Assembly (NCBI RefSeq): GCF_022758295.1
Contig: NZ_JALDWJ010000002.1
Location: forward strand, 186,001-250,000
Length of the DNA stretch: 64,000 nt
Source of the DNA: Lysobacter sp. CFH 32150
GTDB lineage: Bacteria > Pseudomonadota > Gammaproteobacteria > Xanthomonadales > Xanthomonadaceae
Direction of reading: 5' to 3'
Shown here: piece after piece, positions 17,905 through 26,110 of the stretch
How the letters are laid out: every line of letters begins with the position of its first letter
Position numbering within the stretch: position 1 is the first letter of the stretch
Translations under genes and position numbers: made by a program
The notes under the pieces: generated by a model
Seen by the model: only the letters and a program-made list of their open reading frames with translations
Told to the model about the DNA's origin: nothing
Database searches by the model: none

Positions 17905-19725
17905 TCAAAGTGGTATGGCCAGATGGCTGGCGTCGAGCGGCTTGCCCGCGCCGCGCGGTGTCGTTTCGATCACCGCATCCGCCGGCAGTGCGCTGCCGTC
18001 TTCGAGATGCGCCCAGACCCGGTCGAGCGCCGCGTAGATATAAGGCAGCAACGGCAGGTACTGCGCACCGTACTGCGGAAAGCCGAGGAACGCATCGAAA
18101 TGCTGGGCGTTGCGCACCTGCCAGTAGCGCACGTCGCGATCGGCGGCTTTCGCCTTGGCGACATAGGGCGCGCTGTTGAAGGCAGCCGGCACGAGGCCAT
18201 CGTCGAGGCCATGGATCACCACAACCGGCAGGCCCTCGCGCGGCAATGCGGCGCGGGTTTCTGCGATCCCTTGACGCACCCTGTCCGCATCGGCGCCCTG
18301 CCCGTCCCAAAGCGCACGCAGGCAACGCAATCCCGGCAGTGTCGGATCGGGCGTCGTTGCGATGATGCCGTCGGTGATGCCGACACCTGCACCCGGCGGA
18401 ATGCCACTGGCGTCCGCCCACCAGGCACTGCGCTCGGCCGCCGTTGCGGGGCGTGGCGCCAGTGCCGGCGTCATCGCGGCGAAGTTCTGTTTGCAGGGAT
18501 GCTCCCCGACGCCATAGCGGCCGTACGTCGAGGCATAGGTCACCGCGACCGCGCGCCACAGGTCGAACGCGACGCTGATCGAGCCTGCACGCAAGGCGGC
18601 GTCGGTCCACCCGGAGGCACGCAAGGCGTCGTAGGCGGATTTCTGTTGCGCGACGGGATCGGCGCCGGCAATCAGTCCCGCCTCTGCAAGTGCAGCGCAG
18701 CGTTGTGCCGCGTAAGGCATCGGCGGCAACCCCAGCTGCGGCAAGGCGCAGGGCATGAGCAGCGCCGCTTCGGTGGTGTAGTCGTACAGCGGGCGCGCAT
18801 CGGCGACGACGATGTTCGGCTCGCCGGCGACGACTGCATCCAGCCAGCCGTCTTCGGCTCCGCTGCCTTCCAGTTCCGCCGCGCGCAGCACCGCACCGCC
18901 ACCGTTTGAGATGCCGACCGCGATCACGCGGGTGTTGTCGAAGGTGAAACGCGGCGCTTGCGGCAGCGCCTCGTTCAATGCCTGCAATGCGAATTCGGCG
19001 GCCTGCCTGACGTGCCGGCCCCAAACCGCTTCGGGGTTGTCGCGCGAATGCGCGTGCTTGAATGCAATCCCGTTGCCCGCCATCGGCTCCGGTGTGAACG
19101 CGAGACCATCGTCGACAGCGCCCACGGTACCGTCGGTGCGCACACCCTGCCGCGCATCGAGATCGAAGTAGTCCGTACCTGCGCCCTTGTCGGTATAAGC
19201 CACCGCGCAGCCCTTCGGCAGGCCCCAGGCCCCGGCCACCGCGATGGAACCGTAGATGCCGCGTGAGCCCGACACGGCGGTGACCACCACACAGCGCTTG
19301 CCCTGGTCGAAGGCATCGGGCAGTTGCAGCATCACGCGATGCGGCTGAGTTGCGCCCGGGACCGTGGCGTAAGCGTGGAATTCGCGACCGGGCACGTTCG
19401 CAACGCTGCCGTACAGGTCGCCGTAGCCACCACCCGGCGCAAGGTCGGCGATGCCGCGCCAGTTGTTCCACAAGGCGCGACGGCGCAATTCCGCGGGCGA
19501 AGGTCGCTCCGGATTCGCGAGCACGGGTGGCGTCATCGCACGCAGGCCATCGAGGCCGAGGCCGCCGGTCAGCAAGTCGTCGGTGCCTCGATGCTCGCTG
19601 ACCCGCATGGTGGTGAACATCGATGCCTCCGAGCTGGCCGGACGCGGAACCGCCGCGACGCAAGCGGCCAGCAGTGCGACGCCGGCCAGGATCGAACCAC
19701 GCAACGGGAAGGATGCAGTCATCAT
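17905..19725 (-). CDS. 3-hydroxybutyrate oligomer hydrolase, predicted lipoprotein
   Basis: A 606-residue protein of the D-3-hydroxybutyrate oligomer hydrolase family, which splits short polyhydroxybutyrate oligomers into monomers. The N-terminus has a lipobox-like signal (LAGVALLAAC). Features include VVTAVSGSRGIYGSIAVAG, AVAYTDKGAGTDYFD, the nucleophile elbow GISNGG, and a late LPVVVIHGLDDGLVP and NAQHFDAFLGFPQYG that would carry the Asp and His. The ATG at 19725 puts the signal peptide at the start; the open frame extends upstream to 19794 without conservation. It is divergent from the 3-hydroxybutyrate dehydrogenase gene, which uses its product. Confidence 0.9.
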   Translation of the reverse strand: MMTASFPLRGSILAGVALLAACVAAVPRPASSEASMFTTMRVSEHRGTDDLLTGGLGLDGLRAMTPPVLANPERPSPAELRRRALWNNWRGIADLAPGGGYGDLYGSVANVPGREFHAYATVPGATQPHRVMLQLPDAFDQGKRCVVVTAVSGSRGIYGSIAVAGAWGLPKGCAVAYTDKGAGTDYFDLDARQGVRTDGTVGAVDDGLAFTPEPMAGNGIAFKHAHSRDNPEAVWGRHVRQAAEFALQALNEALPQAPRFTFDNTRVIAVGISNGGGAVLRAAELEGSGAEDGWLDAVVAGEPNIVVADARPLYDYTTEAALLMPCALPQLGLPPMPYAAQRCAALAEAGLIAGADPVAQQKSAYDALRASGWTDAALRAGSISVAFDLWRAVAVTYASTYGRYGVGEHPCKQNFAAMTPALAPRPATAAERSAWWADASGIPPGAGVGITDGIIATTPDPTLPGLRCLRALWDGQGADADRVRQGIAETRAALPREGLPVVVIHGLDDGLVPAAFNSAPYVAKAKAADRDVRYWQVRNAQHFDAFLGFPQYGAQYLPLLPYIYAALDRVWAHLEDGSALPADAVIETTPRGAGKPLDASHLAIPL

Positions 19726-19756
19726 GCCCGCGACCCTAGCAAGCCTGAGTCGGCGC

Positions 19757-19776
19757 GGCATCGTACTTTCGTACCA
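19757..19776 (+). promoter_or_regulatory. Shared regulatory box, copy A (before bdhA)
   Basis: GGCATCGTACTTTCGTACCA contains two TCGTAC words spaced 8 bases apart. A copy with 17 of 20 matching bases lies at 28417-28436 in the same orientation and at nearly the same distance from the next start (63 and 61 bases). It probably binds the NarL-type response regulator encoded at 20614, which is inference. Confidence 0.6.
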
Positions 19777-19822
19777 AGTTGGCAGGACAGCCACTTGCTA
19801 GTCTTGGCCGAGGAGAACGTCC

Positions 19823-19843
19823 ATGACTACCCGCAGTCCATGA
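19823..19843 (+). other. Six-codon upstream ORF coupled to bdhA
   Basis: AGGAG at 19811-19815 is well spaced (7 bases) to an ATG at 19823 that encodes only MTTRSP before a TGA. That TGA overlaps the ATG of the dehydrogenase gene (ATGA at 19840-19843). The real gene has no Shine-Dalgarno of its own at a normal distance. Translation of the short ORF may therefore deliver ribosomes to bdhA. Confidence 0.5.
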
Positions 19844-20604
19844 CCGCTCGCTGCATCCTGATCACCGGCGCTGGCAGCGGTATCGGTGCCGGTGTCGCCA
19901 CCGAGCTGGCTGGCGCCGGCCACCATCTCGTCGTCACCGACCTCGATCTCGGCGCCGCTATCGCCGTGGCCGGGCAGATCCGCGCATCCGGCGGTTCTGC
20001 CGAGGCGCTGGCGCTCGACGTGACCTCCGACGACAGCGTCGCCACGGCAGTCGCCGCGGTATCGCGTCCGGTCGAGGTCCTGATCAACAACGCGGGCTTG
20101 CAGCATGTTGCGCCGCTGGAGGAATTCCCGATGCCGAAGTGGGATTTCCTGGTGCAGGTGATGCTGGTCGGCGTCGCGCGGCTGACGCGTGCGTTGCTGC
20201 CAGGCATGCGCGCGCGCGGCTTCGGCCGCATCGTCAACATCGGCTCGATCCATTCGCTGGTCGCCAGTCCGTACAAGAGCGCCTACGTCGCCGCCAAGCA
20301 CGGCCTGCTTGGCTTCTCGAAAGTCGTCGCGCTGGAAACCGCCGACGTCGATATCACCATCAATACCATCTGCCCGACGTACGTGAAGACCCCGCTGGTC
20401 GACAAGCAGATCGCCGACCAGGCGCGCACGCGCGGCATCCCCGAGGCGCAGGTAGTCAGCGAAGTCATGCTGAAACCGATGCCGAAAGGCGTGTTCATCG
20501 GCTTCGACGAACTCGCCGGCATCACCGCGTTCCTGATCTCGCCGCCCGCACGCAACATCACCGGACACACCATCGACGTCGACGGCGGCTGGACGATCCA
20601 GTAG
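19840..20604 (+). CDS. bdhA: 3-hydroxybutyrate dehydrogenase (short-chain dehydrogenase)
   Basis: A 254-residue SDR enzyme that would oxidise D-3-hydroxybutyrate to acetoacetate with NAD. The cofactor motif is ITGAGSGIGAG, then VLINNAGLQHVAPLEEFP, the catalytic Ser in IVNIGSIHSLVAS, and the YxxxK pair in SAYVAAKHGLLGF. The family-typical end TINTICPTYVKTPLVDKQI and IDVDGGWTIQ matches bacterial BdhA. The ATG at 19840 gives standard length; longer open frame upstream is the antisense side of the hydrolase gene. It is followed after 9 bases by the response regulator gene. Confidence 0.92.
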   Translation: MTARCILITGAGSGIGAGVATELAGAGHHLVVTDLDLGAAIAVAGQIRASGGSAEALALDVTSDDSVATAVAAVSRPVEVLINNAGLQHVAPLEEFPMPKWDFLVQVMLVGVARLTRALLPGMRARGFGRIVNIGSIHSLVASPYKSAYVAAKHGLLGFSKVVALETADVDITINTICPTYVKTPLVDKQIADQARTRGIPEAQVVSEVMLKPMPKGVFIGFDELAGITAFLISPPARNITGHTIDVDGGWTIQ

Positions 20605-20613
20605 CTTCACCGC

Positions 20614-21273
20614 ATGCCCACCCTGCTGATTGCCGACGACCACCCGCTGTTCCGCGCTGCGCTGCGCGGTGCCGCAGCAGACGCTGTCGCCGACCTGCAG
20701 GTACGCGAAGCCGATTCACTCGACGGCGTGCTCGCCGTACTCGAGAGCGAACCTGACATCGACCTCGTGCTGCTCGACCTGCACATGCCGGGCAACCATG
20801 GCCTCGCCGGCCTCGCAGCGGTCCGTGCGCAGTATCCCGGCGTGGCCGTGGTCGTCGTCTCCGCCAACGACGATCCTCGCGTAGTGCGCCGTGCGCTCGA
20901 CCATGGCGCCGCCGGTTACCTGCCCAAGAGTTCCGGCCTCGACGAACTGCGCAACGCGATCCGCACCGTGCTCGCCTGCGAACAATGGCTTCCGGCGACA
21001 TTGCGTAGCTCGGCAGCGCGCGCGCAATCATCGACGCACGATGCCAACCTCGCCGCGCGCCTGGCCAGCCTGTCGCCGCAGCAGTTCCGCGTGCTGGTGC
21101 TGGTCGCCGAAGGCCTGCTCAACAAGCAGATCGCCGACCGCCTCGACGTGCAGGAACGCACGGTCAAAGCGCACCTGACCGCTATTTTCGAACGCCTCGG
21201 CGTACGCAATCGCACCCAGGCGGGCGTGGTATTGCGGGAGTTGGAACTGAGCGATCCGGCGCGGCAGTTGTAG
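20614..21273 (+). CDS. NarL/LuxR-family response regulator (CrbR/ErdR-like)
   Basis: A 219-residue two-domain regulator. The receiver carries IADDHPLFR, the phospho-acceptor in LVLLDLHMPGN, and the conserved Lys in GYLPKSSG. The C-terminal LuxR helix-turn-helix is LSPQQFRVLVLVAEGLLNKQ with IADRLDVQERTVKAHLTAIF. It is in an operon with bdhA. A symporter-fused hybrid kinase is encoded 1.4 kb away. CrbS/CrbR and MxtR/ErdR systems have this same combination and control short organic acid use, so pairing is likely. The target box at 19757 and 28417 is inferred. Confidence 0.9.
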   Translation: MPTLLIADDHPLFRAALRGAAADAVADLQVREADSLDGVLAVLESEPDIDLVLLDLHMPGNHGLAGLAAVRAQYPGVAVVVVSANDDPRVVRRALDHGAAGYLPKSSGLDELRNAIRTVLACEQWLPATLRSSAARAQSSTHDANLAARLASLSPQQFRVLVLVAEGLLNKQIADRLDVQERTVKAHLTAIFERLGVRNRTQAGVVLRELELSDPARQL

Positions 21274-21324
21274 CGGTACGCGCGCAACGGCTTCGGCAAC
21301 CGGTTGATCTCCGCTGAGATTCGC

Positions 21325-21579
21325 TCAGGCATCCCATTCCAATGGGCCAACCCGATCCTGCACGTCCATCTGCCATGTATTCCCGTGCCTGACGATTTCC
21401 CTGAGAGAACTGCCGGCCGGGCCGCTGAAATTATTGAGCCGGCGCGAAATCAGGGGGCCGGGGTCACCCTGTTCGTTCGGGGCACGTTCTTCGGTGAATA
21501 TCCCGATCGCGTTCATGGCCTGGGCCTCTGGAATTTTCGGGATGAGCCGGACGTTGTATCGGACGGTGCAAGTAGGCAT
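21325..21579 (-). CDS. Small hypothetical protein
   Basis: An 84-residue open frame starting MPTCTVRYNVRLIPKIPEA and ending VQDRVGPLEWDA, with a weak GGAA element before its start. No domain is recognised. The base composition here is lower in GC than the neighbours, and a longer open frame on the other strand (21304-21759) competes with it. I keep this one because its residue composition looks more protein-like, but it may not be expressed. Confidence 0.35.
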   Translation of the reverse strand: MPTCTVRYNVRLIPKIPEAQAMNAIGIFTEERAPNEQGDPGPLISRRLNNFSGPAGSSLREIVRHGNTWQMDVQDRVGPLEWDA

Positions 21580-21901
21580 GGCGGAATTCCCAAATATGTG
21601 AAGAGGTTGCTGACGTGCGCTGCATCCGGGCCGAACGTGAACGGTTCATGCATCCAGAATGCTTCATGGCGCAAATCTTCAAACGTTCTGAATGACGTTA
21701 GGCGGACACGGCCGCTGCTCCATGAATTTCGATTGTTATCTTGGCGTGAATCGCAATGATCGTTCGCATGGCATTGCGCCTCGACGATATGGCAGCCGAT
21801 ATCGCTGAGCTATTCCGGGCTTCGTTATGACTGGGCCGTTTTACGCTGGTTTCACGGCGGCGCGCCTAATGATCGGTCTCTCACGTAGGAGGAATCGCAT
21901 C
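21580..21901. other. Lower-GC intergenic region before the secreted helical protein gene
   Basis: About 320 bases without a convincing gene. Base composition is less GC-rich than the surroundings. AGGAGG at 21887-21892 is the Shine-Dalgarno for the gene at 21902. No repeat or terminator stands out. Promoters for the secreted protein gene should be here. Confidence 0.4.
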
Positions 21902-22570
21902 ATGAAAGCGATCATCCTGGCACTACTACTCACGGCGTCTTTGGCCAGCCCGGCCGCCATCGCACAGTCTGCACCGGAGGCGAATCTTGTTGCTGCTGCC
22001 AGCGCCAGCATGCAGGGCGCATCCAAGGCCGAGCGCAAGGAAGAACTGAAGGCTGCGATGAGGAAATTGTGGGAAGACCACATCACCTACACCCGCAATT
22101 ACATCATCAGCGCATTGGCCGGCTTGCCCGACACTGATGCCGTCGCCAAGCGTCTGCTCCAGAACCAGGACGACATCGGGGTGGCGATCAAGCCGTACTA
22201 CGGCGAAGATGCGGGAAACAAACTAGCCGCGCTGTTGCGCGACCACATCACGATCGCCACCGAAGTGGTCGCGGCGGCGAAGGCGGGCGACAAGGAGCCA
22301 TTGACGGCCGCCCAAGCCAAGTGGTCGGCAAACGGAAAGGACATCGCCGCCTTCCTGAGCACCGCCAATTCGCATTGGCCAAAGGCGGACCTGGAAGCGA
22401 TGCTGCAGAAGCATCTGGATCTCACGACCGGAGAAGTCGTCGCCAGGCTCAACAAGGACTGGGCGGCGGACATCAAGGCATACGACGAAGGCCATGAGCA
22501 CATGCTCATGTTCGCCGATGCGCTCACCGACGGGATTGCGAAGCAGTTCCCTGCGAAGCTCAAGAAATAA
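21902..22570 (+). CDS. Secreted helical protein of unknown function
   Basis: A 222-residue protein with a clear signal peptide (ILALLLTASLASPAAIAQ) and a mature part that is almost entirely amphipathic helix. Characteristic stretches are LWEDHITYTRNYIISALAGL, LLRDHITIATEVVAAAKAGD and EVVARLNKDWAADIKAYDEG. Homologues I recall are usually annotated as hypothetical or, without support, as glycosyltransferase. A strong AGGAGG lies 9 bases before the ATG, which implies good expression. The conserved His and Asp/Glu pattern might bind a metal, but this is a guess. Confidence 0.75.
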   Translation: MKAIILALLLTASLASPAAIAQSAPEANLVAAASASMQGASKAERKEELKAAMRKLWEDHITYTRNYIISALAGLPDTDAVAKRLLQNQDDIGVAIKPYYGEDAGNKLAALLRDHITIATEVVAAAKAGDKEPLTAAQAKWSANGKDIAAFLSTANSHWPKADLEAMLQKHLDLTTGEVVARLNKDWAADIKAYDEGHEHMLMFADALTDGIAKQFPAKLKK

Positions 22571-22643
22571 AGCCTGCAGTGCGAAGCGGGGCCAAGACGG
22601 AGAAGAAGCCATCGCTTCTCCTCCGCTGCAGGGCGAATCGACC

Positions 22644-25600
22644 CTACTGAACCGTCCGTGCAGCCAGCAGCCGGTCCAGCACCGACTTCAGCGCCAGTGG
22701 CTTGAGCGGCTTGATCAACAGCGGGAGACCGGCTTCGTGCACCGCGCGGCGGACGCCCTCGCCCACATCGGCGCTCAGGATGACGGCGGGTCGCGCGCCA
22801 TGGGCCTGCACCAGTCGATCGCACAGCGCGACGCCGGTGTCGTCGTCGTCGAGGTGGTAGTCGAACAGCCACAGGTCGGCCACACGATCGGCGAGCGCAC
22901 GTTGCGCGGCATCTCCGCCGCTGGCCACGCTCACCGTGCAACCCCAGCCTTGCAACAGGCGCTGCAGTGCATCGAGCGCCATCGGCTCATTGTCGACGAC
23001 CAATACGTGGGTGCCGGGCAGACGCACACGCGCATCCGATAGCGCCATATCTTCCCTTGCTGGCGCGATGGCGATCGGCACACTGATCGCGAACATCGTG
23101 CCGACACCGAGCCGGCTAAGCAGCGACAACGGTGCGTCGAGCAATTGCGCCATGCGCTCGGCAATCGCCAATCCGAGCCCCAGTCCCTGCCCGGCCGCAT
23201 CCTCGCCTCGGCGGAATTCCTCGAACATCGCGCCCTGTTGATCGTCCGCGATGCCCGGGCCGCTGTCGTGGACTTCGATGCGCAGTGTGTCGCCCTCGCG
23301 GCGCGCGCCGAACAGCACTCGACCCCGCGCGGTGTAGCGGACCGCATTGGCGAGGAAATTCTGGAGCACACGGCGCAGCAATTGCGGATCGCTGTGCACC
23401 CATAGGCGGCTGGGGACGTAACGGAACTCCAATCCGCGTTCCGCAGCCAGGGCGCGGAATTCCGATGCCAGCGGATCAAGTATTTCGGCGAGTGGAAAAT
23501 CGCGCAGCTGTGCCGACAAGCCGCCCGCTTCCAGGCGCGACATGTCGAGCAGGCCGGTCAGCAGGTCGGTGGTCGAATCCAATGCGCCGCGCGTCTGCGC
23601 CACCAATGCGCGCTGGCCCGCATCGGACAACTGTTGCGACAGTGCATCGGTGAACAGGTGTGCGGCATGCAGCGGTTGCAGCAGGTCGTGGCCGATCGCG
23701 GCAAGGAAGCGGCTCTTGGCATCGTTGGCGCGTTCGGCTTCGCGCTTGGCGTGCTCCAGCAGCGTGGTGCGGTCGACGACGCGCTCCTCGAGGGTTTCGT
23801 TCGACTGGATCAGCGCGGCCTCGGCGCGGCGGAATGCGGTGACGTCGGTGAAGGTCGCCACGAAACCGCCGCCGGGCATCGGATTGCCACGGATCTCGAC
23901 GATGCTGCCGTCCGGGAACACGCGCTCGGACAGGTGCGCCGTGCCGGCGCGCATGTGCGCCAGTCGGCGTTCCAGCGCGCGCTCGTTCGTGTCGTGGTGC
24001 GGCATACGCTGCAACGCCCAGGCGGCGAGGTCCGCCACCGGCTGGCCGACATGCAGCAACTCCTCGGGGAATCCAAACAGTTCGGCGTAGCGTCGGTTCC
24101 AGGCCACCAGCCGCAACTGCGCATCGACCACGCTGATGCCCTGGCTCATGTTTTCCATCGCCGCTTCGAGCAGGCGCTGGTTGAAGCGCAGGTCCTGTGA
24201 TGCCTCACCGACGATCGCTGCGACGGTGTCGAGGTCGGCGCCGACTTCGCGCTGCGCCGCGTCCAGCAACAGGCGGGCCGAAGCACTGCCGAGGACCGCG
24301 GCGAGTTCGTGTTCCAGGCGCGCCTCGATCGCTGCCGGCACCGGACCACTCGCCGGAGCGTCCTGCAGCAGTTCGTCCAGACGCGGCTCCGGCAGGAAGC
24401 GGCGACCGGCGTTGCGCAGCGTGCGCAGGTCGAAACCACGCTTTTCGCGACGCGGCCCCTGCCGCCACGCCGCAACCGCGAACGTCGCCAGCGTGCCCAC
24501 GAACAGACTCGATGCCACCGCGCGGCCGAGCCGGCTCCAGCCGGTCAGCCCGAACAACGCATCCGGTGCCAGCCAGCTCACTCCGAAGAGTCCGTCGTGC
24601 AGCCACTCCGGCGCGATGCCGCGTGCCTGCGCCGCCAGCGGCACCAGCAGTGCCCAGCACCAGATCGAGAATCCGACAACGATGCCGGCTACCACGGCGC
24701 GCGGCGGCGTTTGCGGCCGCCATACAGCGAACCCGAGCGCCGGTGCCAGCGTCGCCAATGCCGAGAACGACACCGCCCCGACATCGGCCAGTGCATCGTT
24801 GCCCGCGATCAACCGGTTGTAGGCCCAGGCCAGCAACATGATCGCGACGATGCCGAGCCGACGCAGCAACAACACCGTGCCGCGCAGGTCGCCGCCGCGC
24901 GAGTGCAACCACGCGCCGCGCAACAGGCCGGGCGCGAGCCAGTGATTGCCGATCATCAGGCTCAACGTGAGCGTGCTGACCACCACCATGCCGGTCGCTG
25001 CGCTCAGGCCGCCGAGGAAAGCGAACAGCGCCAGCCCATCCTGGCCTTGCGACAGTGGCAACGCCAGCACGTACAGGTCCGACGACAAGCCGGTGCCCGC
25101 AAGCAAGGCATCGCCGGCACGCACCAGCGGCAGCAACGGCAACGCGATCAGCAGCAGGTACAGCGGAAACAGCCAGCGCGCGGTGCGCACGTGCGACTCG
25201 TCGCGACACTCGACCACCCCGACGTGGAACTGATGCGGCAAGGTGAACATCGCCAGCACACCGAGCAGGACCAGCGGCATGAAGCCGCCGGCGTCAGGCT
25301 CCGACTGCGGGACCTTCGCCGCGACGTCCGGCAGGTCGAGCCCGAACACCACGAACGCCCCGAGCGCGAGCATCGCCGCCAGCTTGAAGATCGATTCGAA
25401 GGCAATCGCCAGCACCAGGCCGCGGTTGTGCTCGGCAGCACTGACCCGGCGCGTGCCGAACAGCATCGCGAACACGGCCATCGACAACGCCACGTACAGC
25501 GCACCGTCCTGCCACAGCGACTGCGGAACCTCGGCGCCAGAACGCGTCAGCATCGCGTAGCTCATCGCCACGGCTTTCAGCTGCAATGCGATGTACGGAA

Positions 25601-25979
25601 TCAGGCCGAGCGCGGCGACCGCAGTGACGGTCGCGGCCACCCAGGAATCCTTGCCGAGCCTGGTCGCGATCAGGTCGGCCAGCGAGGTCGCATTCGATGC
25701 GTGAGCCAGGCGCACCAGGCGCACCATCGCCACCGCCGCGAACGCGTATAGCAGGATGGTGCCGACGAAGGTCGGCGGCAGCGGCCAGCCGTAGCGCGCG
25801 GCCTGGGTAACGGTGCCGTAGAACGTCCACGACGTGCAGTACACGGCCAGCGACAGCGCATAGACGTATGGCCATCGTGATGCGAGTACGGCCGGCCGGC
25901 GCTCCGCGTACAACGCCACGCCGAACAGCGCGCCGAGCCAGAGCAAGGCCGCCAGGACGACGACGCCCACGCTCAACAC
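22644..25979 (-). CDS. Symporter-fused hybrid sensor histidine kinase (CrbS/MxtR-like)
   Basis: An 1111-residue membrane kinase. Residues 1 to about 480 form a sodium/solute-symporter-like module of many helices (YALSLAVYCTSWTFYGTVTQ, LPHQFHVGVVECRDESHVRT). A PAS domain follows (ENMSQGISVVDAQLRLVAWN). The kinase core has the phospho-His in FLAAIGHDLLQPLHAAH near residue 760 and ATPase boxes NFLANAVRYTARG and GLGLGLAIAERMA. A C-terminal receiver (VLVVDNEPMALDAL, DLWLFDYHLDDDDTG) ends at residue 1111. The GTG at 25979 is the likely start. This architecture senses or transports small acids in CrbS-type systems. The probable partner is the regulator at 20614. Confidence 0.92.
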   Translation of the reverse strand: MLSVGVVVLAALLWLGALFGVALYAERRPAVLASRWPYVYALSLAVYCTSWTFYGTVTQAARYGWPLPPTFVGTILLYAFAAVAMVRLVRLAHASNATSLADLIATRLGKDSWVAATVTAVAALGLIPYIALQLKAVAMSYAMLTRSGAEVPQSLWQDGALYVALSMAVFAMLFGTRRVSAAEHNRGLVLAIAFESIFKLAAMLALGAFVVFGLDLPDVAAKVPQSEPDAGGFMPLVLLGVLAMFTLPHQFHVGVVECRDESHVRTARWLFPLYLLLIALPLLPLVRAGDALLAGTGLSSDLYVLALPLSQGQDGLALFAFLGGLSAATGMVVVSTLTLSLMIGNHWLAPGLLRGAWLHSRGGDLRGTVLLLRRLGIVAIMLLAWAYNRLIAGNDALADVGAVSFSALATLAPALGFAVWRPQTPPRAVVAGIVVGFSIWCWALLVPLAAQARGIAPEWLHDGLFGVSWLAPDALFGLTGWSRLGRAVASSLFVGTLATFAVAAWRQGPRREKRGFDLRTLRNAGRRFLPEPRLDELLQDAPASGPVPAAIEARLEHELAAVLGSASARLLLDAAQREVGADLDTVAAIVGEASQDLRFNQRLLEAAMENMSQGISVVDAQLRLVAWNRRYAELFGFPEELLHVGQPVADLAAWALQRMPHHDTNERALERRLAHMRAGTAHLSERVFPDGSIVEIRGNPMPGGGFVATFTDVTAFRRAEAALIQSNETLEERVVDRTTLLEHAKREAERANDAKSRFLAAIGHDLLQPLHAAHLFTDALSQQLSDAGQRALVAQTRGALDSTTDLLTGLLDMSRLEAGGLSAQLRDFPLAEILDPLASEFRALAAERGLEFRYVPSRLWVHSDPQLLRRVLQNFLANAVRYTARGRVLFGARREGDTLRIEVHDSGPGIADDQQGAMFEEFRRGEDAAGQGLGLGLAIAERMAQLLDAPLSLLSRLGVGTMFAISVPIAIAPAREDMALSDARVRLPGTHVLVVDNEPMALDALQRLLQGWGCTVSVASGGDAAQRALADRVADLWLFDYHLDDDDTGVALCDRLVQAHGARPAVILSADVGEGVRRAVHEAGLPLLIKPLKPLALKSVLDRLLAARTVQ

Positions 25980-26052
25980 GGAACAGTCTCAGCTTGCGCT
26001 TGCATCACGACCGCGCCCACGCCCTTGGCTCTGGTTCGAACCGAGCATAACG

Positions 26053-26078
26053 CAGCGGCGGGCCGAGGCCCGCCGCTG
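26053..26078 (-). terminator. Terminator after the second TonB receptor gene
   Basis: A perfect 12-base stem (CAGCGGCGGGCC and complement) with a 2-base loop lies between the receptor stop and the kinase start, both genes reading leftward. It should limit read-through from the receptor into the kinase. Confidence 0.65.
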
Positions 26079-26110
26079 GATTCGCGCCACTTCGGGGTGT
26101 GGCGGAATAC

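Noticed and set aside
21304-21759. A 151-residue rightward open frame
   Set aside because: No Shine-Dalgarno, no domain and an unusual composition; the smaller leftward ORF at 21325-21579 is slightly more plausible.
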